DNA of 64,000 nucleotides from assembly GCF_004307995.1 (NCBI RefSeq), contig NZ_SIRE01000002.1:1-64000 (forward strand), written 5' to 3'. The notes beneath the pieces are model-generated. The model did not search any database. It worked only from the letters and a program-made list of their open reading frames with translations, and was not told the DNA's origin. This document shows positions 54,706-64,000 of this stretch, piece after piece; position 1 is the first letter of the stretch, and each line of letters opens with the position of its first letter. The position numbers were made by a program, and so were the translations under genes. This stretch comes from Paenibacillus thalictri. Lineage in GTDB: Bacteria; Bacillota; Bacilli; Paenibacillales; NBRC-103111.

Positions 54706-56955
54706 GTGTCTTCCCGTAAAATCCGAAGCATTCTGATGATCTTCCTCATATCCGTTGTCGGAACCTCCCTGTTAAGTTTGGTATTGTACAACATCTCCAC
54801 GGAAATTATTAAGCATCAGATTGAACAGCAAACCAGATCCTCATTGATCAATCTCAGCAGCCGGGTTTCCAATCTCCAGGACCGGATCAGCCAATCCGTC
54901 ATCGATTTGCAGAACACACAGGAATACCAGCTTTTTATCAAATCGCTGCCCTTCAAGGATTACGAAAGCTCGGCGCTGGTTATTTTGAACTTCGTCAATC
55001 AGCTGCGGACAATGACCGCATCGCTCGACTACGTCGACAATATTACTTTTTATAACGTAGAGAACGGCAAAGAATATGCGACCAACGGGGTCATGAACGC
55101 CCAATTCCAAGAGTTCCGGGACGAAATCGCCAAATTCGAAACGCTTGGCGCTTCTCAGGCGCTGTTTGATACTTACAATAACGGTTCTCCTTCGGTTGTC
55201 TACATTCAAGCGCTCCCTTTGTTTCAACCGAAACCCCAGGGCTACTTGATCTTTCATTACAACGCCCACTTTCTCAGAGGGCTGCTGCAAAACGAGCAGG
55301 TCGACAGCAATTATTTAATCGTTAACGAAGAACATCAGATCGTGGACAGCTACAGTATCGACGGCACGCCCACACGCTCCATGCAGCTCCCGGAAACATT
55401 GTGGCAGCATTCGGAGTCGACTGCGGACAGCAATTTGCACTCCTTAAGCGCGCAGGGCAATTTTTACATTTTGCACCATCCCGTCAACCAGAAATGGAGT
55501 TACATTTATTTTGTCAAAGAATCGTTGGCCCTGGCGCCGATCATAGAACTCCGCAACATTGTGCTGCTGTCGACGGTAATCCTGATTGTGTTTTCGTTGG
55601 TTATGTATGCGCTCTCAATTAATTTGTCGTGGCGAGGCTGGAATAAGATATCCGAATTGATCGCAGACTCCCGGGATATGCGCTCCAAGGACGATTTTGA
55701 TCTGCTGTTTCATAAAATCCAAGGTCTGATGCAAAACCATAATCAATTGGAGCATCGCATGAATGTCATTCTTCCGGAGGCCAAGGAAGCTTTCCTGAGG
55801 AACATTCTGGAGAAAGGCTGCGGCAAACAAGATCTCGTTAAGATGAAGCAATACAATATTTCGCTTGGCAGCAACCCTTACCGCTGTTTCTGTGTCGAAG
55901 CGGACGATTATAAAGCGCTGAAAGAACTATACACCGAAACCGATATGAGCCGTTTTGAATATGGTATCATTTGCGTGATCCGGGAAGTGATGGGCGAAGC
56001 GAATATATCGGGATTTGTCATCGCTGAGAATCAGACGCGGTTTGTGGGCATTTATGAATTGGACAAAAAAACCGACGATACCACATTGGATGACGGGTTG
56101 GCAAAAATCAAAAGTTTTATATCGGAGTATTTCCCGTTTTCGGTTTCCATCGGCGTGAGTCAAGCCCGCAGCGACATCTCGCATATTCATCTGTCCTACC
56201 ATGAAGCGTTAGAAAGTCTGAAGCAGAAATTGATCGCCGGTTCGAACCAAGTGATTTATTTTAACGATTTCACCAGAAAAGAAACGCCGTTTAGCCCCGA
56301 TGTTTATGAGATCGAACACGATATTGTCCGGCAAATCCGCGAAAAAAACCGCGAGTTCGCTTATACCGCCTTGGACCGTTTAATCGGGATCAAAAAAGCG
56401 GAAAATATCGATTACCGCAGCTTGCAAAACTATTTGGTCAATATGACGCTTTTCTTATTCCAGGAGTTTACTGCAGACCACCGGCTCATCAGTCAAATCT
56501 CGATCAGCGAGATGGTTCAATTAGCAACGCTGGAAGAGTGGACGGAGTGGATTCGGACTCATTGTATCGACAGTTTAATCGACGATATGATTCAAAGCGA
56601 ACGGAAACAATATGAACAAATTTCCGAAAAATTGGTGCAGCATATGGAGAATCACCTGGAGCAGGACTTGCGGCTTAACGAGGTGTGCAAGCAGCTCGGC
56701 ATCCCGCTTCATCTCGCCAACCTGGCGCTGAAAGAAGTGCACGGAGTGACCTTTGCCGAATATTTGCTCCAGCGCCGCATTGAATTAAGCAAGAAATGGC
56801 TCAGGGAAACACAGATGAGTCTGGACGAAATTTCCAATTTCTTGTTTTACAGCAATGCGCAAAACTTCTCCCGGGCGTTTAAAAAGTATGTCGGCCTGCC
56901 TCCGGGGCATTACCGCAAGCAGCACCAAACGTTAACGGAAGAATCTTCCGTATAA
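54706..56955 (+). CDS. Membrane-anchored AraC-family regulator with extracellular sensor
   Basis: A 749-residue protein. It has a first membrane segment (about 8-30), a large extracellular sensor (about 35-270), a second segment (about 285-310), a cytoplasmic linker with a degenerate signalling domain, and an AraC double helix-turn-helix at the C-terminus (about 645-740; NLALKEVHGVTFAEYLL, NAQNFSRAFKKYVG). Similar to YtdP/YesN-like one-component regulators that join sensing and output in one chain. GTG 54706 is preferred: GGGGG lies eight bases upstream. Divergent from the LplB operon. Confidence 0.88.
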   Translation: MSSRKIRSILMIFLISVVGTSLLSLVLYNISTEIIKHQIEQQTRSSLINLSSRVSNLQDRISQSVIDLQNTQEYQLFIKSLPFKDYESSALVILNFVNQLRTMTASLDYVDNITFYNVENGKEYATNGVMNAQFQEFRDEIAKFETLGASQALFDTYNNGSPSVVYIQALPLFQPKPQGYLIFHYNAHFLRGLLQNEQVDSNYLIVNEEHQIVDSYSIDGTPTRSMQLPETLWQHSESTADSNLHSLSAQGNFYILHHPVNQKWSYIYFVKESLALAPIIELRNIVLLSTVILIVFSLVMYALSINLSWRGWNKISELIADSRDMRSKDDFDLLFHKIQGLMQNHNQLEHRMNVILPEAKEAFLRNILEKGCGKQDLVKMKQYNISLGSNPYRCFCVEADDYKALKELYTETDMSRFEYGIICVIREVMGEANISGFVIAENQTRFVGIYELDKKTDDTTLDDGLAKIKSFISEYFPFSVSIGVSQARSDISHIHLSYHEALESLKQKLIAGSNQVIYFNDFTRKETPFSPDVYEIEHDIVRQIREKNREFAYTALDRLIGIKKAENIDYRSLQNYLVNMTLFLFQEFTADHRLISQISISEMVQLATLEEWTEWIRTHCIDSLIDDMIQSERKQYEQISEKLVQHMENHLEQDLRLNEVCKQLGIPLHLANLALKEVHGVTFAEYLLQRRIELSKKWLRETQMSLDEISNFLFYSNAQNFSRAFKKYVGLPPGHYRKQHQTLTEESSV

Positions 56956-56971
56956 CGGCGAATATGGCGTC

Positions 56972-57001
56972 AGCCCGGCAGGGCTTTACCCCCGCCGGGC
57001 T
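56972..57001. terminator. Bidirectional hairpin between convergent genes
   Basis: AGCCCGGC / GCCGGGCT (8 bp) around a 14-base loop, 17 bp after the AraC stop. AT-rich on its right side. It probably ends both the AraC transcript and the enolase-superfamily transcript coming from the right. Confidence 0.65.
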
Positions 57002-57036
57002 ATTAGCAATTTAAATTGTTTTGTTCTCCCTATCCG

Positions 57037-58179
57037 TTATACCGACCAGCCGTTTTCTTTAACCAGCCTTGTAAAATAACCGTCATCGAAGTTCAGGCCA
57101 AACCCCGGCGACGTGGGTAAGGTAACATACCCTTCGCCGATCCGGTATCCCGATGCATCCATACCGGGCACATCAATCTGATCCCACTCGACGAACTGGA
57201 ATCCGTCGATGGCCGACGCCAGGTGCGATAATGCGTAATTGCCGTAAGGGCTGCCGTAGCTGTGTGGCGCCGATTTTACGCCCGCTGCGTCAAGCTCCTG
57301 CCCCAGCTCCAGCCAAAAGCTGAAGCCCGGCGAAAGCACATCGTATTGCACTACATCGACAATCCCCTTCTTCGCCCACTCGACAAGCGGCGGGGCGGCC
57401 AGTCCTTCCCCGTCGGCAATCAGCACGTTCAGCCGTTCCTTATCCATCCATTCGCGTAAAAGGCCGTACAACACGGCATCCTCGTGAAACGCTTCCTCCA
57501 GCCAATATAACCGGTCTTCCGCCGTTTCCGACAGCACCCGCTTGGTGATGTTCAGATTGTAGCCGTTATTGGCGTCAATCATGATGTTGCCCTGCGGGCC
57601 GGCAATTTCCCGGATGCCGTGAATGACGGCGATATCGCGGCGTGTGCCTGCCTCCAGCGGCATGTGCAGCGCACCGCGGCCTACTTTGATTTTAAAATTG
57701 TGATGTCCCCTCAGCTTTCCTTCCTGCGCTTCGGCCTGCATAAGTGCCACGGCGGCCGCATCGTCGGACAAATGCAGATCGTCGAAATATAACGACGTGT
57801 CGTAACACGGAACCTGCTGCTTCCCACCACTTGCCTGATCTTTGGCAATCAGCGCGCACACCGGCTTTCCACTGATATGGCCAAGCCAGTCCAGCAGCGG
57901 AAATTCGATGCCGCGGTAAGCCTGTTGCACCGCCCCGTTTGCGGTAAACAAATCCCTTACCGGTGTGCCGATCAACGCGGCTGCCGCCTCCCGGGAAATA
58001 CGGGACCAGCCGTAGCCGGTTTGCCCGGCAATCGTAATTCGCGCCGTGTGCAGCGGCACGTTTTTCCCATGTACCCCCAGCCTGGCGTTGCTCCCGGCCG
58101 ATCTTGCCCGCTCTCCGGGCAAAGCCGCCCATTCGATGCTCTCAATGGTCCAGCTTGCTTCCAAGTTTGCAGCATTCAT
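57037..58179 (-). CDS. Enolase-superfamily enzyme (mandelate racemase/sugar-acid dehydratase-like)
   Basis: A 380-residue enzyme with the N-terminal capping domain and C-terminal barrel. Active-site residues are K163 and K165 (FKIKVG), D202 (MIDANNGY), E228/E229 (LYWLEEAF), E258 (ADGEG) and the late His in APHSYG. Such enzymes abstract a proton next to a carboxylate, most often to dehydrate or racemise sugar acids. GGAGG lies before the ATG. It ends the importer operon; a role with an imported sugar acid or uronate is inferred. Confidence 0.88.
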   Translation of the reverse strand: MNAANLEASWTIESIEWAALPGERARSAGSNARLGVHGKNVPLHTARITIAGQTGYGWSRISREAAAALIGTPVRDLFTANGAVQQAYRGIEFPLLDWLGHISGKPVCALIAKDQASGGKQQVPCYDTSLYFDDLHLSDDAAAVALMQAEAQEGKLRGHHNFKIKVGRGALHMPLEAGTRRDIAVIHGIREIAGPQGNIMIDANNGYNLNITKRVLSETAEDRLYWLEEAFHEDAVLYGLLREWMDKERLNVLIADGEGLAAPPLVEWAKKGIVDVVQYDVLSPGFSFWLELGQELDAAGVKSAPHSYGSPYGNYALSHLASAIDGFQFVEWDQIDVPGMDASGYRIGEGYVTLPTSPGFGLNFDDGYFTRLVKENGWSV

Positions 58180-58226
58180 TTGTGAAAACCTCCGTCATAG
58201 TCTTAGTATGGTGCGGTTTGGTTCGT

Positions 58227-59072
58227 CTACCCCTTCAGGCCGGTCGTGGCGATGCCTTCGACGAAATATTTTTGCGACACGAAAAATACGATCACACAAG
58301 GCAATATAGCGATAATCGACATGGCCAGCAGCTGGTTCCATTCCACATGGGTCGAGGTGTCCAGCGACATCCGCAAGCCCAGCGAAACCGTATATTTCGT
58401 CACCGAGTTAATATAAATCAACTGGTCGAAGAAGTCGTTCCACGTCCATATAAATTGAAAAATCGTGGCCGATATAATCGCCGGCTTGCACAGCGGCATC
58501 AAAATATACAGCAATATTTTCAAAGAACCGCAGCCGTCAATAATCGCCGATTCATCCAATTCCTTGGGCAGCCCCCTGAAAAACTGAATAAACATAAATA
58601 CAAAAAACGAAGATGTCGCAAACAGCGCCGGAACGATAAACGGCAGGTACGTATTGATCCAGCCCAAATCGCGGAACAACAAGTAACGCGGGATAATAAC
58701 GACCGAGCCGGGCAGCATCAGTACCGAAATCATCGCGTAAAAAAACAGTTTTTTCAGCGGAAACGTAAAGCGGGCAAAACCGTAAGCGACAAGCAGGCTG
58801 GAGATCAGCGTAAACACGACAACCGGAACAACCAGCATAAACGAATTCAGCGTAAAATCGGCAAAACCCATCTGCCCCGTGCCAACCCAGCCTTTGACAT
58901 AGGAACTGAACACAAATTGCGACGGCCACAGCTTGGCGGAGGCAAAAATCTCATTGCTTGGTTTGACGGAGGCGAGCAGCAGCCACAGCAGCGGGTACAG
59001 CATCACCAACCCGAAAGCGACAAGAAACATGTAATACAAGACGTTCCGGATGCGTAAGCTTGCAGACGGCAT
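58227..59072 (-). CDS. ABC sugar permease, MalG/UgpE type
   Basis: A 281-residue permease with six membrane segments, EAA loop LDESAIIDGCGSLKIL and ending SQKYFVEGIATTGLKG. The ATG at 59072 overlaps the upstream permease stop by one base (TAATG), so the two are coupled. It pairs with the MalF-type protein at 59072-59968. Confidence 0.92.
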   Translation of the reverse strand: MPSASLRIRNVLYYMFLVAFGLVMLYPLLWLLLASVKPSNEIFASAKLWPSQFVFSSYVKGWVGTGQMGFADFTLNSFMLVVPVVVFTLISSLLVAYGFARFTFPLKKLFFYAMISVLMLPGSVVIIPRYLLFRDLGWINTYLPFIVPALFATSSFFVFMFIQFFRGLPKELDESAIIDGCGSLKILLYILMPLCKPAIISATIFQFIWTWNDFFDQLIYINSVTKYTVSLGLRMSLDTSTHVEWNQLLAMSIIAILPCVIVFFVSQKYFVEGIATTGLKG

Positions 59073-59968
59073 TATACGCCTCCCCCCTCTCCGTCTTCGT
59101 AATAAGTCCAATACGTGGAGCTTTTGAAGATCAAATACGTAAACGCCATGATCACAAAAAACAAAAACCAGGAAAGCGCGCTGGCATAACCCATTTTAAA
59201 GAAGGAAAACCCTTCCTGGTAAATCTTGATTGCATACACATAAGTTGCCTTGTTCGGGCCTCCGCCCGTCACCGCAAAAGCGGAAGTAAACTCCTGCAGG
59301 CAGGATACGGACTGGATGATCAGATTAAACAAGATGATCGGTGAAATGATCGGCACGGTAATGTTAAAAAACACCCGCACCGGCGCAGCGCCGTCCATTT
59401 TTGCCGCTTCGTACAGCTCCTTTGGCACCTGCTTCAAAGCCGCAAGAAACAATACCATCGACGAGCCGAACTGCCACACCGGAATAATCGCCAGCGTAAT
59501 CAAAGCCGATGTCGGGCTGAACCAATCGAGCGGGCCGAGATTCGCCAGGCCGAGCACGCTGTTGATCGCTCCGCCTTCTTTTTGAAACAGAAACCGCCAC
59601 AACACCGAAATTGCTACGCTGCCGCCGAAGATCGACGGCAAGTAATACAACGTCCTGAAGACGCTAATCCCTTTTAATTGCACATGAAGCAGCAGGGCGA
59701 TAAACAAGGCGAAAGCGACACGTCCGGGCACAGCCATAATCGCATACAGCAAAGTAACCTTAAGCGACTGGTAAAAGTCCGGGTCTTTCGTGAACATGTA
59801 GATATAGTTGTCAAGGCCGATAAACGTCTTTGCGCCGAAGGTGGACAGGTCGGTAAAGGAGTATATTAACGAAGAGATCAGCGGATACAGCTGAAAGCCG
59901 AGAAACCCTATGATCCACGGCAAAATATACAGCAGCCCGACGTTTTTCCTCCACTTATGAAGCACCAT
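59072..59968 (-). CDS. ABC sugar permease, MalF/UgpA type
   Basis: A 298-residue permease with six membrane segments and EAA loop LYEAAKMDGAAPVRVF. The start is unclear: AAGGGG lies upstream with in-frame TTG codons at 59974 and 59980 and the ATG at 59968; spacing favours the TTG at 59974. It follows the binding-protein gene by about 25 bp. Confidence 0.9.
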   Translation of the reverse strand: MVLHKWRKNVGLLYILPWIIGFLGFQLYPLISSLIYSFTDLSTFGAKTFIGLDNYIYMFTKDPDFYQSLKVTLLYAIMAVPGRVAFALFIALLLHVQLKGISVFRTLYYLPSIFGGSVAISVLWRFLFQKEGGAINSVLGLANLGPLDWFSPTSALITLAIIPVWQFGSSMVLFLAALKQVPKELYEAAKMDGAAPVRVFFNITVPIISPIILFNLIIQSVSCLQEFTSAFAVTGGGPNKATYVYAIKIYQEGFSFFKMGYASALSWFLFFVIMAFTYLIFKSSTYWTYYEDGEGGGV

Positions 59969-59993
59969 AAGCAAAATCAATCCCCTTCTGCAC

Positions 59994-61337
59994 CTATTTT
60001 ACGTTGTCTTTTTTCTTTAATTCTTCGAGTTTGGCATTTGTCGCTTTAATCATTTCCTCGGCCGCCTTGTCCGGGGTCAGCGCTTTATAGGCAACTTTGG
60101 ACAACGTGTCCGTTTCGATCTTGACAATTTCGCCGTTTTGCGAAATCGCGTTTTGCAAAATGCCCTGGTTTTTCAAAGCATATTGCACCGCATTGTCAAA
60201 CGGCTTGTCGATCGCATTGGTGTCAAGCAGCACTTTCCTCGCCGATTCCACGGCCGGTATCGATCTTTCGAGTCCCAGGATTTTCACAGCTTCGGGATCG
60301 TTCAGGAACCAGTTGACGAATTTCGCCGACTCCTCTACGCTTTTCGAATTGGCATTGACCGCCAGCATATTGGTCGGGCGGACGTTAATACCCGTGTTTT
60401 TCACGCCTTTGGTAGAAGGGTATTCCACGGTAATCAGTTCTTTGCCCGGCACGGCCGTCTTGATCGGGCTGTAGTTGGTGCTCCAGTTGAGCGCGCCCAC
60501 CGCTTGGTTGTTAATCCACTTCGGATTTTCCCAGATGCTCTTGACGGTAACCATATCCGCCACCGGCTGGATGACGTTGTTTTCATACAAGCTGCTTACA
60601 TATTGAAACGCCTTCACCAGCGAATCTTTATCGAAGCCAATCGTGTAATCGTCGTTAATCAGCCCTTTGCCGGTCAAGTTAAACAAATACGGTTCAAAAA
60701 TAAACGGCGCAATATCGCCGGTCGGCGCGTTCAGCAAATACATGTTTTTGTCTTTGCTTTGCAGCTTCCTGCCTTCTTCGATCAGACGGTCCCAGGTCAG
60801 CTGCTTGGAGTAATCAACTCCGGCTTGATCGGCAAGCGTCTTGTTAATGTAAAACGAGCTGGCATTCATGCCGGTCGGCAGCCCGATCAGCTTCCCGTTT
60901 GGCGACGACAAGCTCTTAAGGAAATTCGGGTCAAAACCGTTAAGATCGACCAGTTTATTCGTATAAAAGTCGACAAACAAGTCGGTCTGCTTAAAAAACG
61001 GTCCCAAATAAGCGATGTCGATCTGGATGATGTCCGGGGCCGTACGTCCGGCAAGCTGGGTCGTCAGCTTCTCCAGGTAACCGTCAAAACCGCCGTATTC
61101 ACCTTCAATTTTCACATTCGGATGCTGCGACTGGTACAGCTCAATTGCCTTCAGCGTCGCCTTGTGCCGCGTTTCGCCTCCCCACCACGACATTCTCAGC
61201 GTCACCGGCTTGGCTGACGAACCGCCTTTGCCAGCTTCCGGCGGCTTGGCCGAAGGGCCATCTCCCCCGCTGCAAGCGGATAACACCAATGAACCTAACA
61301 CCATTGTAAAAACTGCTGCGGATAATACCTTTCTCAT
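59994..61337 (-). CDS. ABC transporter sugar-binding lipoprotein (CUT1 family)
   Basis: A 447-residue binding protein. The signal peptide ends with lipobox VLSAC, followed by a proline/glycine linker and the family-1 sugar-binding fold (TLRMSWWGGETRHK, APDIIQIDIAYLG). The ATG at 61337 is preferred, with GGGGGATGA upstream; two ATGs further out lack a site. Between it and the kinase lie 121 bp, which should hold its promoter. Confidence 0.9.
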   Translation of the reverse strand: MRKVLSAAVFTMVLGSLVLSACSGGDGPSAKPPEAGKGGSSAKPVTLRMSWWGGETRHKATLKAIELYQSQHPNVKIEGEYGGFDGYLEKLTTQLAGRTAPDIIQIDIAYLGPFFKQTDLFVDFYTNKLVDLNGFDPNFLKSLSSPNGKLIGLPTGMNASSFYINKTLADQAGVDYSKQLTWDRLIEEGRKLQSKDKNMYLLNAPTGDIAPFIFEPYLFNLTGKGLINDDYTIGFDKDSLVKAFQYVSSLYENNVIQPVADMVTVKSIWENPKWINNQAVGALNWSTNYSPIKTAVPGKELITVEYPSTKGVKNTGINVRPTNMLAVNANSKSVEESAKFVNWFLNDPEAVKILGLERSIPAVESARKVLLDTNAIDKPFDNAVQYALKNQGILQNAISQNGEIVKIETDTLSKVAYKALTPDKAAEEMIKATNAKLEELKKKDNVK

Positions 61338-61458
61338 CTTTTCATCCCCCATATGAAGCAAATTGGTATCGCTTACACAAGTATATCCGCAGCCCCATGG
61401 AAGGGTAAGGTAGCTGGCTTGACTTAAGGTGTCAATACTTCACGTTGGAGGTATCAAT

Positions 61459-63282
61459 TTATGTTGTCAGCTTATACGGCAGACGAACCGTAACGCTGGT
61501 TCCTTTCCCCAGCTTGCTTCTGACCGTCATACCATAAGAGTCGCCAAACGCCAGCGCAAGGCGGCGGTTGCTGTTGTACATGCCCACATGCCCGGTAAAT
61601 TCCTGCTTCTGCCGCAGCTTGTTGTTGATTTCATTCACGTACGCACGGCTCATCCCCGCGCCGTTGTCGGTAATATGCAGCAGCAAATCGTCCTTGCCTT
61701 CGATCAATTTGATTTTAATGCAGCCCTTCCGTTCCGCTAATCCGTGAAAAATGCAGTTTTCCACAATCGGCTGAAGCAGCAGCTTCATCGTGTAATACTT
61801 CTCGACATGGTCCGGATACTCCCAGATCACCTCGAATTTATCTTTATAGCGGATTTGTTCGATTTCGATATAGTTTTTGGTCATTTGAATTTCTTCGGCG
61901 AAAGAAACAAGATGGTTTTGCTGCTTGCCGATCATGTAATACAGCATATTGGACAAATTTTCGATCATCAGACTCACTTCGTTTTTCGAATGGGTCAGCT
62001 GAAAGCTCATCCAGAAAATCGATTTCAGCGTGTTGAACAAAAAATGCGGGTTCATCTGCCCTTGAAGCGAAAGCAGCTCCATGATCTTCATCTGGTATTG
62101 CTTCTCCATCATTTCGGTTTTCAAATTATTATGCTCAATGTAGGATTTTAAAATATTTTGGATGATCAAGTCGTATTCGTCTTTCACCCCGTAAGGGAGT
62201 TGCGGAATCGGAAGGCCGGATTCGGCCAGCTTGACGACATTCATGATCGTCGACACTTTGTTATAGGTACGCCTTGTCATAATCAGCGCCAAAACAATAC
62301 AGATCAGGATCGACACGGACAGCAGCAAAATCATAATTTGGCCCAATCGGATCCAGTCTTTGTACAGCGCGGAAAGCGGCGTCATGGAAACATATTTCCA
62401 GTTGTTCTGGGGTGAAGTAACCGCCGTTACGTAATAAAGCTCTTTGTTGATTTCGACCGTCCCGGAGGAGTCGTTCTGATTAAAAATCGTTTTCAAATCG
62501 GCTTCGCTCAGCAAATAGTCGGCATCGCTTTGCAATATAGGCTGGTTGTCTTCATTCAGCACAAAAATCGCCTGGTTGGGAAACAGGTTCAGCTCCTTTA
62601 TTTTTTTCTCCATATAATCCTTGGAGACGTTCAGCACAACCAATCCCTGATCGTAAAAAAAGCGCATATAAAACGTGATGACCTGGGTCGGTTTTTTCTC
62701 GAACTCGTAAGGCTTAAAACTCCTCACATTGTTCCATGCCTGCACCTTGTCCTGCTGATGCTGAAGGAAGCTGTCGAACCAGGAACGGTCAAAATAGCTG
62801 TCCAGCGTAACCATGCCGCCGATGCTGGACATAAAGCTTTTATTCGGGTTGTCGGAATAAATATAGATGGAGTATAAATAAGGCCTGGAGGCGACCGAGG
62901 TAACAAGGACACTTCTAATAAACGTGGAATAATTCGTAAAGTTGGGGTTCGTATTCGGATTATACTGCAGCACCTGATTCAGCATGCCGATCATTTCGGG
63001 GTTGGAGCTGAACGTCAGATTCACCGAATAAATATCGTCGGTAATCCGCTCGAGATGATTTTGCACCTGGGAAAGCAGGTTTCGGTTGTTTTTGTTCATC
63101 ATGTCTTTGATGTTGCTTTGCATGATGTAATAAGCCGAGATGCTGAGCAGCAAGACAGGCAAGGTGAAACAGGCGAGCAAAATAAGCAAATTGCGCCAAA
63201 AGAACTTCTTACTGGTAATTTTTATATTGCTGCGGACTAACGCCGAAATAGTTTTTGAACGCTCGTGAGAAATTTTTAGCAT
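61459..63282 (-). CDS. YesM-like sensor histidine kinase
   Basis: About 600 residues: membrane segment (about 30-52), extracellular sensor (about 60-310), second membrane segment (about 315-340), HAMP, His-box LQGQMNPHFLFNTL and ATPase domain with VENCIFHGL and DNGAGM. Senses an extracellular cue and phosphorylates the adjacent YesN-like regulator. The start is unclear: the only upstream ATG (63282) would overlap the regulator by 74 bp and has no ribosome site; a rare start near the end of the regulator gene (about 63210) is possible. Confidence 0.85.
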   Translation of the reverse strand: MLKISHERSKTISALVRSNIKITSKKFFWRNLLILLACFTLPVLLLSISAYYIMQSNIKDMMNKNNRNLLSQVQNHLERITDDIYSVNLTFSSNPEMIGMLNQVLQYNPNTNPNFTNYSTFIRSVLVTSVASRPYLYSIYIYSDNPNKSFMSSIGGMVTLDSYFDRSWFDSFLQHQQDKVQAWNNVRSFKPYEFEKKPTQVITFYMRFFYDQGLVVLNVSKDYMEKKIKELNLFPNQAIFVLNEDNQPILQSDADYLLSEADLKTIFNQNDSSGTVEINKELYYVTAVTSPQNNWKYVSMTPLSALYKDWIRLGQIMILLLSVSILICIVLALIMTRRTYNKVSTIMNVVKLAESGLPIPQLPYGVKDEYDLIIQNILKSYIEHNNLKTEMMEKQYQMKIMELLSLQGQMNPHFLFNTLKSIFWMSFQLTHSKNEVSLMIENLSNMLYYMIGKQQNHLVSFAEEIQMTKNYIEIEQIRYKDKFEVIWEYPDHVEKYYTMKLLLQPIVENCIFHGLAERKGCIKIKLIEGKDDLLLHITDNGAGMSRAYVNEINNKLRQKQEFTGHVGMYNSNRRLALAFGDSYGMTVRSKLGKGTSVTVRLPYKLTT

Positions 63283-63937
63283 TGCTGTAGCCTACCATTT
63301 CGCTGATTTGGTATAACTTGATATCCGTCTGCAGGATGTAAGCCGCCGCTTTCTTCATCTTCACTTCAGTCACATAATCGATAAAATTAACTCCCGTTTT
63401 CTCTTTGAACAGCCGGCTGACATAGTTCTGGTTCATGTTCATCTCGGAGGCGGTTGACTGCAGCGTGACGTCTTTGTAATTTTCCTCGATATACGCCTTC
63501 ATCTTGCGGACCTTATAGTGGTCCGCGTGAGCTTGTACCGGCTCGCTTGATTCCTCGCGCCGCTCATCCAGCTCTTTTTTGATTTTACGGAATACGGTGA
63601 CAAGATCGTCAAATTTGGTTGATTTGACGATGTAATTTTTCACGCCGAGATTAATCGCCTGCTGGGCGTATTTAAAATCCTCATAAGCGCTGAGGAACAC
63701 CACCGTCACTTTTAGCTTCAGCTTCTCCAGCTCATCCGCCAGCTCCAGCCCGTTCATCACCGGCATGCGGATATCGCTGAGAATAATATCGACCGGATTC
63801 GCGCTTATATAATCCAAAGCCAACTTCCCGTTCTCAAAGCTGCCTAACATCTCGTACCCAATGTCCGCCCATGGAAAATAAGTGGACAGCCCTGCGCGAA
63901 TCTGATAATCGTCTTCCACCAAAATCAGTTTGTACAC
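63209..63937 (-). CDS. YesN-like response regulator with AraC output domain (short form)
   Basis: A 242-residue regulator: receiver domain (about 1-120; DIILSDIRMPVMNG with the phospho-Asp), then directly a C-terminal AraC domain (about 140-240; GYSNAKNFSRAFKNYFGVSPQQY). It lacks the central domain of the regulator at 19737-21329 (530 residues). The GTG at 63937 has GAGG eight bases upstream; the GTG at 63946 overlaps that site. Partner of the overlapping YesM-like kinase; likely activator of the importer/enolase operon. Confidence 0.9.
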   Translation of the reverse strand: MYKLILVEDDYQIRAGLSTYFPWADIGYEMLGSFENGKLALDYISANPVDIILSDIRMPVMNGLELADELEKLKLKVTVVFLSAYEDFKYAQQAINLGVKNYIVKSTKFDDLVTVFRKIKKELDERREESSEPVQAHADHYKVRKMKAYIEENYKDVTLQSTASEMNMNQNYVSRLFKEKTGVNFIDYVTEVKMKKAAAYILQTDIKLYQISEMVGYSNAKNFSRAFKNYFGVSPQQYKNYQ

Positions 63938-64000
63938 TCCGACCACCTCGCTGCCGCATCAACACATCGCTTCAGACCATCCGGCTGGTTGCGTTTTCAA

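Noticed and set aside
58104..59057. A 317-codon plus-strand frame
   Set aside because: Antisense to two well-supported genes (enolase-superfamily enzyme and permease); no domain and no ribosome site.
60138..61217. A 359-codon plus-strand frame
   Set aside because: Antisense to the sugar-binding lipoprotein; composition (many Arg, Gln, His) is that of a shadow frame.
1..64000. tRNA, rRNA or riboswitch genes
   Set aside because: None was recognised when reading the intergenic regions; a covariance-model search could still find a weak one.

Overview
The window looks like a chromosome segment of a spore-forming, Paenibacillus-like member of the Bacillota. The pointers are an intact sporulation sigma-K gene, many lipoprotein-dependent sugar ABC importers of the LplB/YtcP and MalF/MalG types with no ATPase of their own, YesM/YesN-type two-component pairs beside them, AraC regulators, and strong AGGAGG-type ribosome binding sites. 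No rRNA, tRNA, CRISPR array, transposase or prophage gene was seen. The species is an inference from gene content only.

Layout. 1-247: a 119-bp higher-order tandem repeat running into the 3' end of a GH127-like gene (223-2181, -), which is divergent from an AraC regulator (2371-3225, +). 3474-21329 (all -): a long carbohydrate/aromatic utilisation region, transcribed right to left: YesN/YesM regulators, a binding protein with MalF/MalG permeases, an amidohydrolase, a second importer (LplB, LplC, binding protein), a GH2 beta-galactosidase-like enzyme, a type-B carboxylesterase and a UbiD-family decarboxylase. 21842-32455: a divergently regulated system of a LysR regulator (+) and a minus-strand operon with three isochorismatase-family amidohydrolases, a complete dipeptide-type ABC importer with fused ATPases, and an MFS transporter. 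32528-36681: a small dehydrogenase, Gfo/Idh and TIM-barrel epimerase group with a divergent AraC regulator. 37013-42059: a signalling locus with a MshEN-like/CheX-like fusion, a CheY-like receiver, a FapA protein and a GAF protein. 42038-48615: aldo/keto reductases, a peroxiredoxin-like protein, a membrane protein with its TetR regulator and two matching operators, sigK, and a zeta-toxin-like kinase with a small partner. 48882-56955: LplB-LplC-binding protein-toroid enzyme operon, divergent from a membrane-bound AraC regulator. 57037-63937: YesN/YesM, binding protein, MalF/MalG permeases and an enolase-superfamily enzyme.

How it works together: most of the window is polysaccharide or glycoside foraging, with extracellular sensing (YesM kinases, membrane AraC), lipoprotein capture, ATPase-less permeases that probably share a genomic MsmK-type ATPase, and cytoplasmic hydrolases, isomerases and oxidoreductases. 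The most distinctive part is the LysR-controlled triple-amidohydrolase operon. It appears dedicated to importing and hydrolysing an unidentified small amide or N-carbamoyl compound, and its intergenic region carries two identical-half-site 17-bp operators, each overlapping a likely promoter. The TetR locus is also unusual: its operator sits exactly between the -35 and -10 boxes of a promoter that would give a leaderless mRNA.
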